64,000 bases of DNA, from assembly GCA_963713445.1 (NCBI GenBank), contig CAVQMB010000025.1, positions 1-64,000 of the forward strand, given 5' to 3'. A model generated the notes under the pieces. It searched no databases. It had not been told where the DNA came from and saw only the letters and a list, made by a program, of their open reading frames with translations. This stretch comes from CAVQMB01 sp963713445 (GTDB taxonomy: Bacteria; Pseudomonadota; Gammaproteobacteria; Competibacterales; Competibacteraceae). Numbering within the stretch: position 1 is the first letter of the stretch; every line of letters starts with the position of its first letter. This document shows, in pieces, positions 24,688 to 33,241 of the stretch. A program made the translations under genes and the position numbers.

Positions 24688-25919
24688 GATTGAATGATGG
24701 GATTGAAGATGCTGTTCCAGTGCTGATACCCGGCGTAGTTCTTGAACGTATAGAAGTCGTGGGCCTTGGCATACATGGCTTGGGTTGGGAACACCAGCGG
24801 GCTGTTGGCGACGCCGGCATCGTCGAGCTGTTTGCGGATGTAGTCCTGCGCGTCGGGCACCGGGCAGATGTAGTTGACCTAGTCCTCGACCATGGCGGCG
24901 ATCTTGGGCGTGTAGTAGAAATTCATCCAGGCCAGCGCGCTCAGCGGGTTCTGGGCGCCCTTGGGGATCATCATGTTGTCGTGCCACATCATCACGCCCT
25001 GCTTGGGCACCACGAACTTGAGGTCCTTGTAGCCCTTGCCGTTGGCCTGGAAGATGTCGCCCGACCAGGCCTGGCTGATCCAGATGTCGCCGTTCTCCAG
25101 CGCATTAATGTAGCTCTGGTCGTAGTACTGGCGCACGATGCCCTTGTCCTTCTGCTCGCGCAGTGCCTTGGCCGCCTTCTCCCAGTCGTCCGGGGTCGAG
25201 GTGGCGGGGTTGATGCCCAGCTTGAGCAGACCGAGCGAGCCGAGTTCGGTGTTGTCGCTCATCATGCCGACATGGCCGGCGAAAGCCGGATCCCAGAGAT
25301 CGTCGATCGAGGTGATCTCGCGCTTGGTGAGCTTGGGGTTGTAGGCGATGCCGGTGAATCCGGACTGCCAGGTCATCGTGTATTTGTTGCCCTTGTCGTA
25401 AGAGGGGCTGATTACACTCGGGCTAGCATACTTCTGGAAATTGGGAAGTTTTTCCTTCCACAGCGGGACCAGCCAGTCCTGCATCATCAGCTCGGTGAGT
25501 TGCCAGCCGTTGGTCATCACGATGATGTCGTAGCCGATTGACTGCCCGGCCTTGAGCACCGGCGCGATCTTGGCGTAGAAGGGGGCGTTGTTCTGAATGA
25601 CTTCCCGGTATTCGACATCGATGCCGGTGGCTTTGGTGAACAGATCCAGGGTGGGGTGTTTCTTGCCCTGATCGGTGACATCGATGTAGTAGGGCCAGTT
25701 GGCAAAGACCAGTTTCTTGGTGGGTTTCTGCTTTTTCCACCAGGCATCCCAGTCGACCTTGCCCGCAGCGCCCGCTGCCAGCGGCGCAAGTCCGAGCAGG
25801 GCCAGGCCCAGGGCGCTGGTCTGCATGAAACCGCGGCGCGACAGGCGGCTCTCGGTGAGCCCCCGCAGGAGCGCCGGGTCGAGTGGTGGCGTGGTGGTGT
25901 TATCGGCTTTGCTGCTCAT
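24684..25919 (-). CDS. polyamine-binding periplasmic protein (PotD/PotF-like), in-frame amber near the C-terminus
   Basis: This is the substrate-binding subunit. It has an N-terminal export signal with RRGFMQTSALGLALLGLAP (twin-arginine-like), then a family-typical body with VFANWPYYID, NALENGDIWISQAWSGD and ALAWMNFYYTPKIAAMVED. A TAG at 24879-24881 interrupts the protein. In the same frame it continues VNYICPVPDAQDYIRKQL... for about 65 residues and ends SIFNPIIQS, exactly at the stop that overlaps the next gene. The residue at the amber is normally tyrosine in this motif, so one base change explains it. Loss of the C-terminal helices would probably break the protein. Confidence 0.85.
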
Positions 25920-27081
25920 GTTGGCTTCGCTTCTCGTGTGGCTGGGGATGGCTCGACGACAAAGGTGTGTTCGTAATGCCAGTCCAGGCGGACACGGTCG
26001 CCGGAACGAGGCACGACGCCGGCGCCGAGATTCTGTGCATAGACCGTAAAGTTGCGGCCTTGCGGGCCGGCCACCGAATACTGATGGCTGACGCCGATGT
26101 AGGCCGTGACACCAATGGTTCCGCCGACGCTGTTCCAGCCGTGCCTCGGGCGGCTTCATCGGCGGGCATAACCCGGATTTTCTCAGGCCGGACCCCGATC
26201 TTGACGCGCGGCCCGCGATCGCCCAGGCGCTTGCTGGTGACGTGCACCAGTGTGCCGTCGTCGAGCCGGACCGTGGCTAGATCGCCTCCGCGCTCGATGA
26301 CGTCGCCCGGGATGAGGTTCGAGGCGCCCAGGAAACCCGCCACGAATTCGGTGGCCGGATTGTCGTAGACCATATCGGGCCGGCCGATCTGCTCGATCCG
26401 CCCGCCCGACATCACCGCCAGCCGGTCGGACATCACCATGGCTTCCTCCTGGTCGTGGGTGACGTAGAGAAAGGTGATGCCGACGTCGGACTGGATGCGC
26501 TTGAGCTCCAGCTGCATCTGCTTGCGCAGCTTCAGATCGAGCGCGCCCAGCGGTTCGTCCAGCAGCAGCAGCTTGGGGCGGTTGACCAGCGCGCGCGCCA
26601 CGGCCACGCGCTGTTGCTGGCCACCGGAGAGCTGACCCGGCTTGCGCCGCTCAAAACCCAGCAGGTCGACCAGCTCGAGAATGGCGCGCACCCGCGAGTC
26701 CACCTCGCCACCGCGCACACCCTTGCGGCGCAGGCCGAAGGCCACGTTCTCGAACACGTCCAGGTGCGGGAACAGGGCGTAGGACTGGAATACAGTGTTG
26801 ACGTCGCGCTTGTAGGCCGGTTGCCGGCTGACGTCGACGCCGCCGAGAAAGATCGCACCGGAAGTCGGTTGCTCGAAGCCGCCGATCATGTTCAGGGTTG
26901 TGGTTTTGCCGCAGCCGGAGGGTCCCAGCAGGCTGAAGAACTCACCGCCTTCGATGGTCAGTGACAGATGATCAACCGCCGTCTGTCCGGCGAAAATCTT
27001 GGTGACATCCTGCAGCCGGACGTCCTGGCGGTCAGTTCGGGTGCTGTGGCCGACGCTATGGCTTGATGCGGGCTGGCTCAT
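25916..27081 (-). CDS. polyamine ABC transporter ATP-binding protein (PotA/PotG-like), frameshift near the C-terminus
   Basis: This is the ATPase of the polyamine importer. Walker A is GPSGCGKTTT, the signature LSGGQQQRVA, and Walker B LLLLDEPLGALD. The C-terminal TOBE domain begins with VHVTSKRLGDRGPRVKIGVRPE. At a run of G on the plus strand (26148-26150) one base appears to be missing. With one base added the protein continues GWNSVGGTIGVTAYIGVSHQYSV and on to a stop overlapping the potD start at 25919. Unrepaired, the frame runs into a wrong tail. Restored length is about 388 residues. It is the first gene of the operon, preceded by a promoter at 27337-27365. Confidence 0.85.
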
Positions 27082-27336
27082 GGCAGGCTGTTGCAGCAGT
27101 GCGCGGGCGCTGGGCTGTTCACGTAAATACCTGAGGTCTGACTATTCGAATCAACGGCGACAACGGTTGTGCAAGGTATGCCCGGCGGCCAGCGGCCACA
27201 ATCACGGTATCGCCGTGCCTGCTATGGTGCGGCACAGGCCTGATGGAGAGGCCGTTCCGGCGGAAACCGGTTACCGTGAATCGATACCATGTTTAATGCG
27301 CCTCCCCTTTCTGGTTTTGCGCTGACTCTTGACGAT

Positions 27337-27365
27337 GTTATGCCCGCACGGTAACAGAGTGTCAA
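27337..27365 (-). promoter_or_regulatory. sigma-70 promoter of the potABCD-like operon
   Basis: On the minus strand TTGACA (perfect -35) is followed after exactly 17 bases by CATAAC (4 of 6 matches to the -10). Transcription would begin near 27330, leaving a leader of about 250 bases before the potA start at 27081. Within it, CACGG-TATCG-CCGTG and GTGCC-(11)-GGCAC (27203-27235) share bases and cannot form together, which would suit a switching leader; this is inference. Confidence 0.6.
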
Positions 27366-27612
27366 GCCGTGCTTGTCTGCTGCGGAGGTTGGCCGAGGCG
27401 GTTGTCTGCTGATTGGAGCCGGGTCGGGTAGAGCATTCCGCTATTGCCGGCCACAGGCTCGTTTGCGGTGAGCCTGTCCGGTCATGATGGCTGGCACACC
27501 GACAAACCGCTGCTGCCGCGCCCGGCGCCATGACCTAAGACGGACATTGCGCTATGATGAGCGACCTCAGGTTATTTGCATCCCCCGGTGGCGGTCGACG
27601 GTCGCTAATCCC

Positions 27613-28404
27613 ATGAGCTCACGGATCGATCTCAACCGCTATCTCGACCGTATTGGCTACAGCGGCGACCCACAGCCGGCTGCGGCCGGCCTGCAGGCTC
27701 TGCATCTGGCTCATGCCAGCCAGATACCGTTCGAGAATCTGGATGTGCTGCGGGGCGTGCCGATCCGGCTCGACCTGGCCAGCCTGCAGGCCAAGCTCAT
27801 CGGTGCGCGGCGCGGCGGCTACTGCTTCGAACAGAATCTGCTGTTCGCCGCCGCGCTGGAGGCACTCGGGTTTGGCGTGACACCGCTGGCGGCCCGGGTG
27901 CGCTGGCGTACCTCGCGCCGGTTGCCACGCACCCATATGCTGCTGCTGGTCGAGGCCGACGGCGAGCGCTGGCTGGCCGACGTCGGGTTCGGCGGCCATG
28001 GCTTGCTGCAGCCCCTGATGCTGCGTGCCGACGAACCGCAACAGCACTATGCCTGGCGTTACCGGCTGTTGTCGCATGACGATGGCTGGCTGTTGCAGAC
28101 TGGCGCCGGCGGCGACTGGGAGGATCTCTATGCGTTCACGCTGCAACCGCAGTGTCTGGCCGACTATGAGATGGCCAACTATTATGTCTCCCATCATCCG
28201 CAATCGCGCTTCACCCAGACCCTGACCGTGCAGCGGCCGACACCACGCGTGCGTTATCTGCTGGTCAACGGTGAACTCAGTGCCGATTACGGCGACCGGG
28301 TCGAGCGGCGCGTGCTTGCCGATGTGGCCGAGCTGCGCCAGGTGCTGGCCGAACTGTTCAAACTGCCATGGCCGGACGACGCATCGCTGCCGGCCGTAAT
28401 CTGA
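27613..28404 (+). CDS. arylamine N-acetyltransferase
   Basis: This is a cytoplasmic enzyme of 263 residues that transfers acetyl from acetyl-CoA to arylamines, hydrazines or related acceptors. The Cys-His-Asp catalytic triad is visible: C71 in RRGGYCFEQN, H108 in RTHMLL, and D123 in LADVGFGG. IPFENLDVL near residue 38 is also typical. The ATG at 27613 gives the family start; the open frame upstream lacks similarity. It is a single gene, divergent from the polyamine operon. Confidence 0.92.
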   Translation: MSSRIDLNRYLDRIGYSGDPQPAAAGLQALHLAHASQIPFENLDVLRGVPIRLDLASLQAKLIGARRGGYCFEQNLLFAAALEALGFGVTPLAARVRWRTSRRLPRTHMLLLVEADGERWLADVGFGGHGLLQPLMLRADEPQQHYAWRYRLLSHDDGWLLQTGAGGDWEDLYAFTLQPQCLADYEMANYYVSHHPQSRFTQTLTVQRPTPRVRYLLVNGELSADYGDRVERRVLADVAELRQVLAELFKLPWPDDASLPAVI

Positions 28405-28540
28405 CGGGCCGAACGGACCCGCGCGGCGGTCGCGGCCAACAATGGCAAACAACAGTACATGCAGGATCTGGGTCACGGTGTGCATCGCGGTGACCACCGG
28501 GCCGGCAACCGGTTACTATAGGCTCAGGTTTGCCCGGGGA

Positions 28541-29653
28541 ATGCTTGTGGTTCTGCCACCGCCGCCACAGACCACCGTGCGCCGCATGCTGGCCGTGTTG
28601 TTGACACTGATCAGTCTGGGTGCGCTGAAGATCGCCACTACGGTCATCATGCCGCTGGCCCTGGCGGTGTTCGTGCTGTTCATCGCCTGGCCGCTGTATG
28701 CCTGGCTGCGCAGCCGGTTGCCGAATGCGCTGGCCTACGGTCTGACCCTGCTCACCATCGTGGTGGTGCTGGCGGTGTTCGTCTACGGCCTGGTCTACAG
28801 TATCCAGATCCTGGCCGATCAGCTGCCGAATTACACCGACCGGGTGACCAAGGTTGTGCATAACTGGTACGCCTGGATTCGGCATTTCGGTTTGCAGGTG
28901 GCGCGCCTTGACGAGCTCGTGCGGCAGTTGCTGGGCCAGATCAGCGCCGGGGCTTCGACACTGCTGAGCAGCCTGTACAACATCTCGGAAACGGTCCTGG
29001 TGACCATCGCCTACGTCATGATGGGGCTGTGGGAGGCGCCGCAGTTCTTCACCCGGCTGCATCGGGCGACCCCCGAAAGCGAAGTCCACGAAGTGGTGGA
29101 CGTGCTGCAGTCCATGATGCACCAGTATCGCCGCTACGCGCTGGTAAGAACCTTCACCAGTGCCATGATCGGCGTCTGCACCATTCTGTTCTGCTGGGCG
29201 CTGGGCCTGGATTTTGCCTTCATCTGGGGGCTGTTCGGGTTCCTGATGAATTACATTCCGGTGCTCGGCGCGGTGATCGCCGTGGTGCCGCCGGTACTGT
29301 TCGCGATCATTCAGTTCGGCGGTGTCACCTTCCCGCTGGTGGTGCTGTTTACGCTGTTTTTCATCCATTTCTCGATCGGCAACTACGTCGACCCGGCGCT
29401 GCAGGGCCGGCAGTTGTCGATGTCACCGCTGATGGTGCTGTTCTCAGTGCTGTTCTGGGGCTGGATGTGGGGCGTTCCCGGGGCGTTGCTGGGGGTGCCC
29501 TTGATGGTGGCTCTGGTGGTGGTGACCAGCCATTATGGGCCGACCCGCTGGATCGCGCTGTTGTTGACCGACAGCGAGGCGGAACTGGTGCCGGCACGGG
29601 TCAGTCAACCGCCGGCGGCCGGTGGCGGACCACAGAATCCGGGTCCGGGTTGA
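28541..29653 (+). CDS. AI-2E family transporter / PerM-like permease
   Basis: This is an inner-membrane protein of about 370 residues. Two hydrophobic spans near the N-terminus (about 20-60) are followed by a longer cytoplasmic helical region, and then spans including NYIPVLGAVIAVVPPVLFAI and FFIHFSIGNYVDPALQGRQLSMSPL, the strongest family signature, and GVPGALLGVPLM. Family members export autoinducer-2 (TqsA) or act in ion exchange; the substrate here is unknown. The ATG at 28541 is preferred; an in-frame upstream start at 28442 would add an unlikely tail. Confidence 0.85.
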   Translation: MLVVLPPPPQTTVRRMLAVLLTLISLGALKIATTVIMPLALAVFVLFIAWPLYAWLRSRLPNALAYGLTLLTIVVVLAVFVYGLVYSIQILADQLPNYTDRVTKVVHNWYAWIRHFGLQVARLDELVRQLLGQISAGASTLLSSLYNISETVLVTIAYVMMGLWEAPQFFTRLHRATPESEVHEVVDVLQSMMHQYRRYALVRTFTSAMIGVCTILFCWALGLDFAFIWGLFGFLMNYIPVLGAVIAVVPPVLFAIIQFGGVTFPLVVLFTLFFIHFSIGNYVDPALQGRQLSMSPLMVLFSVLFWGWMWGVPGALLGVPLMVALVVVTSHYGPTRWIALLLTDSEAELVPARVSQPPAAGGGPQNPGPG

Positions 29654-29667
29654 GTGAGGCCGGGTGG

Positions 29668-29874
29668 TTAGCGCAGATAGCGCCCCAGTACGGTAACGGC
29701 CAGCCGGCGCACCTCCCGGTTACTGCCCCACAAGGCGCCGCTGATGAAAGCCAGGCCCGCCGTCTGCAGGGGATGGCGGCGAATCCAGCCCCGGGCACTC
29801 AGCGACTCCAGCGCAGCGCGCAGTTGCTGCTTGGCCTGGTCCGGGGTTAGCGGTTCAGGCGTCGGGCCGCCCAT
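29668..29874 (-). CDS. small YqjK-like envelope-associated protein
   Basis: This is a 68-residue protein beginning MGGPTPEPLTPDQAKQQL, with a C-terminal amphipathic or short hydrophobic segment (LQTAGLAFISGALWGSNREVRR). It is the third gene of a DUF883 / holin-like / small-protein set, the order seen in yqjD-yqjE-yqjK-type loci. Its start overlaps the end of the middle gene by 28 bases. The match to YqjK is by position and size more than by sequence. Confidence 0.5.
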   Translation of the reverse strand: MGGPTPEPLTPDQAKQQLRAALESLSARGWIRRHPLQTAGLAFISGALWGSNREVRRLAVTVLGRYLR

Positions 29875-30122
29875 GTCAGTGCTCCACCGATCAGCAGTGC
29901 TAACAGACCGGTCAGTAAACGCGCGGACGCTGGACCCAGTGGGGCCAGCAGGTAAAGATAAATCGCCCACAGGCATAATCCGGCACCGGCCCCGAGCGCC
30001 ACTGCCGCCAATACCGTCAATGCCAGGCTGTAGCCGAGCCGGGCGGTTGCCCGGCGCAGCGCCAGACCTTCCGCCTCGATCAGATCGATCAGGGCGATGA
30101 TGACATCGGCCAGGCGGTTCAG
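29847..30122 (-). CDS. YqjE/phage-holin-family membrane protein, unusual start codon
   Basis: This is an open frame of 92 codons reading DVIIALIDLIEAEGLALRR followed by two hydrophobic segments (GYSLALTVLAAVALGAGAGL and the LLTGLLALLIGGALTW region), the plan of YqjE-type proteins. There is no ATG or GTG near its beginning; a CTG at 30122 overlaps the stop of the DUF883 gene and is the likeliest initiator, which would need translational coupling. The frame and position between the other two genes make it real. Function in the envelope is unknown. Confidence 0.6.
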   Translation of the reverse strand: MNRLADVIIALIDLIEAEGLALRRATARLGYSLALTVLAAVALGAGAGLCLWAIYLYLLAPLGPASARLLTGLLALLIGGALTWAARRLNR

Positions 30123-30445
30123 CTGCGCCCTCCCAGATGCATCAGCTTGGCCAGCACGAAGCCCACGCCGAACGCGGCGATCAGGCTGGTCAGCGGATGC
30201 TGGGCAATTTCGTTCTCCACTTCGTGCGTGGCCCGGCGGCCGCGGTCCTGGACGTCGTCGAGCCGGTCACGGATACGGTCGCGGCGCTGGCGCAGCTCGT
30301 CGGCAACGCTGTCTTTGGCGTCGCGGGCGTGGGCGACGCCAGTATCCTTGAGCGCCTGAACCAGTTCGCCGACGTCACCCTGCAGTTTGGCGAAATCGGT
30401 CTTGAGTTCGTTGAGTTCCTTGCGGATTGCGTCGTTTTCGGCCAT
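30119..30445 (-). CDS. DUF883 (YqjD/ElaB-like) inner-membrane protein
   Basis: This is a protein of 108 residues. A long coiled-coil helix (LNELKTDFAKLQGDVGELVQ; then many Arg/Asp residues in a heptad pattern) is followed by one C-terminal membrane helix with the family signature HPLTSLIAAFGVGFVLAKLM. In E. coli YqjD and ElaB are anchored in the inner membrane and associate with ribosomes in stationary phase. The ATG at 30445 is preferred over that at 30454. It is the first gene of a three-gene set and divergent from the hydroxylase operon. Confidence 0.8.
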   Translation of the reverse strand: MAENDAIRKELNELKTDFAKLQGDVGELVQALKDTGVAHARDAKDSVADELRQRRDRIRDRLDDVQDRGRRATHEVENEIAQHPLTSLIAAFGVGFVLAKLMHLGGRS

Positions 30446-30641
30446 GGCAATCACCTCCAGTCGTGGGTTGGCGGCCAGGAATGCCGTTGCCGTCCAAAAC
30501 TACGCCATGGCGCCGGTTCATGCAATGCTGGCCCGATATATGAAAAGCGGCGCCCGGCCCCGGAACCCGGCGCCCGAATATTTACAAATCGACCGACCGC
30601 CTCAAGAATGCTCGCACCAGCCACCGCGGGAGTATCCGACC

Positions 30642-32120
30642 ATGATCCGAACCGGCGACGACTATCGCGCCTCCATTCGTGATGGCCGCGAGGTCTACGT
30701 CAATGGCGAGCGCGTACGCGATGTACCCACGCATCCCATGTTCCGGCCACTGGTCGATATTCGCGCCCGCATCTATGACATGCAGCACGAGCCCGCTTTC
30801 GCCGGTGGGCTGAGTTACCGCGATGACGGCAATGACGTCTGCGCGATCGCCAATAAGCTGCCCTATGCCACGGCCGACTGGGAGGCCAAGCGGGCGGCCA
30901 CCGACACGGTACTGACCGAGATCGGCGGCGTGGTCACCCGGGTCGGGGACGAGACCGTGGGTGAGATGTGGTCGCTGTTCGACGGTCAGGATGTGCTGAA
31001 CGAGGTCGACCCGCAGTTCTCCAGCAACATCCGCCAGCATATCCAGCGGGTCATCCAACACGACCCGTTTCACGTCTCGGCCAACACCGATCCCAAGGGC
31101 GACCGCTCCAAGCGGCCCCAGGACCAGGATCCGGACATGCTGCTGCACGTGGTGCGCGAAACCGATGTCGGCATCGTGGTGCGCGGCGCCAAATACGAGA
31201 CCGCAGCGGCCTACGCCAATCAGGCCTTCACCAAGCCGACCATCGCCAACTGGGGTGATGCCGAACTGTCCGACTACGCGGTCGGTTTCGTCTGCGACCT
31301 GGGCTCGCCCGGGCTCAAGTTCATCTGCCGGACCGGGTTCGCCGGCCGCGCGCCGGTCGAGGACTACCCGCTGGCCAATCGCTTCGACGAAGTCGACACC
31401 CTGGTGGTGTTCGACGATGTCCTGATCCCGTGGGAGAACGTGCTGTTCTACCGCCACACCCGGGCCGCGACCTTTATCCGGGCCACGCTGCACCGCTACA
31501 GCGCATTTGCCTTCGTCCAGCGCAACCTGCGGCTGGCCGACATGATGATCGGCGCGGCGCTGTTCAACGTGCGCCAGACCGGACTCGACCGGCAGCAGGC
31601 GGTGCAGGAGAAACTGGCCCGGCTGGCCTGTTACCGGGAGGGTATCAACGCCCACCTGACCGCGGCCATCGCCACCGCCGAACGCAGCCCGGGCGGGTTG
31701 CTGATGCCCAACCAGTCGCTGCTCTATAGTGGCCGCGTGCTGGCCTGCTCGCAATTGCACCACATGATGCACATCGCCCGCGAACTCTGCGGCGGGCAGA
31801 TCTGCGTGACGCCGGACTACGCCGCCTTCCAGGACCCCGAGTCGGGCCGCTGGTTGGAAAAGTTCTACCGCATCAACGATGACTGGCCGGCCGAGGAGCG
31901 GCGCAAACTGCTGGCCTTCGCCCGCGACCTGCTGAACTCCGATTACGCCGGCCACCGGCTGACGTTTCAGCTGTTCGCCCAGTCGCCGCCATTCGCCCAC
32001 CTGGCCGCGGTCTATCGCAACTTCGACTGGGACGGGCCACTGGCCATCGTGCAGCGCGCGGCCGGTCTCTCGGAGCGGGTCGCCGGGCCCGGCCCGGCCG
32101 GCGCGCGGGCAGCGGGGTGA
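30642..32120 (+). CDS. 4-hydroxyphenylacetate 3-hydroxylase family flavin monooxygenase (HpaB-like)
   Basis: This is a 492-residue oxygenase subunit of the HpaB family, which uses reduced FAD to hydroxylate phenolic rings. It has the N-terminal RTGDDYRASIRDGREVYVNGE, the HpaB_N region, then DTLVVFDDVLIPWENVLFYR and the C-terminal GGQICVTPDYAAFQDP. No flavin reductase (HpaC) gene is next to it. It heads a four-gene unit with RidA, DUF1028 and an M20 peptidase, each overlapping or nearly overlapping. That company is not that of the classical hpa pathway, so the substrate is probably different, perhaps an N-containing ring. Confidence 0.85.
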   Translation: MIRTGDDYRASIRDGREVYVNGERVRDVPTHPMFRPLVDIRARIYDMQHEPAFAGGLSYRDDGNDVCAIANKLPYATADWEAKRAATDTVLTEIGGVVTRVGDETVGEMWSLFDGQDVLNEVDPQFSSNIRQHIQRVIQHDPFHVSANTDPKGDRSKRPQDQDPDMLLHVVRETDVGIVVRGAKYETAAAYANQAFTKPTIANWGDAELSDYAVGFVCDLGSPGLKFICRTGFAGRAPVEDYPLANRFDEVDTLVVFDDVLIPWENVLFYRHTRAATFIRATLHRYSAFAFVQRNLRLADMMIGAALFNVRQTGLDRQQAVQEKLARLACYREGINAHLTAAIATAERSPGGLLMPNQSLLYSGRVLACSQLHHMMHIARELCGGQICVTPDYAAFQDPESGRWLEKFYRINDDWPAEERRKLLAFARDLLNSDYAGHRLTFQLFAQSPPFAHLAAVYRNFDWDGPLAIVQRAAGLSERVAGPGPAGARAAG

Positions 32121-32560
32121 AGCCGCGCATGGCGCATCAACGCATCCGCCGGTTCAATACCCGCGACACCTACCCGGCCCAGCAGCTCGACAACGATCTC
32201 TGCCAGGTGGTGGTGGCCCGCGGCACGATGGTATTCGTGCGCGGTCAGGTCGGCCAGGATCTGGATACCAGCGCCTCGCTGGGCGTCGGTGACGCCGGCG
32301 CCCAGGCCGAGCAGGCCATGGCCAATGTCGATCGGTTGCTGCACGAGGCCGGCGCCGGCCTGGAACACATCTGCAAGATCGTCATCTACCTGGTCGACCC
32401 ACGCTACCGGGAGCCGGTCTACCGGGTGGTCGGGCGCTGGCTCAAGGGCGTCTATCCGGTCTCCACCGGGCTGGTGGTCAGCGCTCTGGCGCGCCCCGAA
32501 TGGCTGGTCGAGATAGACGTCACCGCCATGATTCCCGACAATCCAGGAGATCAGGCATGA
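32117..32560 (+). CDS. RidA/YjgF-family enamine/imine deaminase-like protein
   Basis: This is a protein of about 143 residues of the RidA fold. Typical segments are TMVFVRGQVGQDL, NVDRLLHEAGAGLEHICKIVIYLVDPRYR and STGLVVSALARPEWLVEID, with the conserved arginine and glutamate of the active cleft. The family hydrolyses reactive enamines and imines; some members are 2-aminomuconate deaminases in aromatic catabolism. Start is either a GTG overlapping the hydroxylase stop at 32117 or the ATG at 32129; the latter gives MAHQRIRRFN. It is the second gene of the HpaB-like operon. Confidence 0.85.
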   Translation: MKPRMAHQRIRRFNTRDTYPAQQLDNDLCQVVVARGTMVFVRGQVGQDLDTSASLGVGDAGAQAEQAMANVDRLLHEAGAGLEHICKIVIYLVDPRYREPVYRVVGRWLKGVYPVSTGLVVSALARPEWLVEIDVTAMIPDNPGDQA

Positions 32561-33228
32561 CCCTGTCGCTCGCTGCCCGCTGTGCCGAGACCGGTCAACT
32601 CGGTGTTGTCATCAGTTCCTCGAGTATTTGTGTGGCCAGTCGCTGTGCCCGGGTGCGGGCGGGCGTCGGTGCCGCGTTGAGCCAGAATGTAACCGATCCG
32701 CGGCTGGGACCGCGGATGCTGGATCTGGTGGCCGGGGGCGCCGATGCCGCGCATGCCGTGGCCGCGGCGGTGGCCAGTACCCCGCATGCCGGCCACCGTC
32801 AGCTGGCGCTGATCGATACCCGCGGCCGCAGTGCCAGTCACACCGGTGCCCGGGCGCTGGGAACCCGCAGCGAAGCTCACGGCCGGGACTGCGTGGCGAT
32901 CGGTAATCTGCTGGCCGGGGAGGGGGTGCCGGGCGCCATGGTGGCGGCGTTCGAACAATCCACTGGCGCGCTGGCCGACCGTCTGCTGGCGGCCCTGGCC
33001 GGCGGTCTGGCCGCCGGCGGCGAGCAGGGGCCGGTGCATTCGGCCGGCCTGCTGGTGGCTGATCGGGTGGACTGGCCGGTGATCGACCTGCGGGTGGACT
33101 GGAGCGAGCAGCCACTGGCTGAGCTACGCCAGCTCTGGCAACGCTACCGGCCGCAGCTCGCGGAATACGTCGACCGGGCACTGGACCCGGAGCAGGCACC
33201 GGCTTATGGTGTGCCGGGTGATCCCTGA
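32557..33228 (+). CDS. DUF1028 family protein
   Basis: This is a 223-residue protein of family DUF1028, beginning MTLSLAARCAETGQLGVVISSSSICVASRC and including HTGARALGT, AIGNLLAGEGVPGAM and the end QPLAELRQLW. The fold is thought to be Ntn-hydrolase-like, but no activity is established. The ATG overlaps the RidA stop (ATGA at 32557). It is the third gene of the hydroxylase operon. The longer open frame from 32500 is rejected because it overlaps the RidA gene and adds a non-family tail. Confidence 0.85.
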   Translation: MTLSLAARCAETGQLGVVISSSSICVASRCARVRAGVGAALSQNVTDPRLGPRMLDLVAGGADAAHAVAAAVASTPHAGHRQLALIDTRGRSASHTGARALGTRSEAHGRDCVAIGNLLAGEGVPGAMVAAFEQSTGALADRLLAALAGGLAAGGEQGPVHSAGLLVADRVDWPVIDLRVDWSEQPLAELRQLWQRYRPQLAEYVDRALDPEQAPAYGVPGDP

Positions 33229-33241
33229 ACGGTACTCTCCC

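Noticed and set aside
24879..24881. Stop-codon recoding of TAG as an amino acid
   Set aside because: Only one such codon inside a conserved gene here; other genes use stops normally, and IS orfA's amber is in a decayed element.
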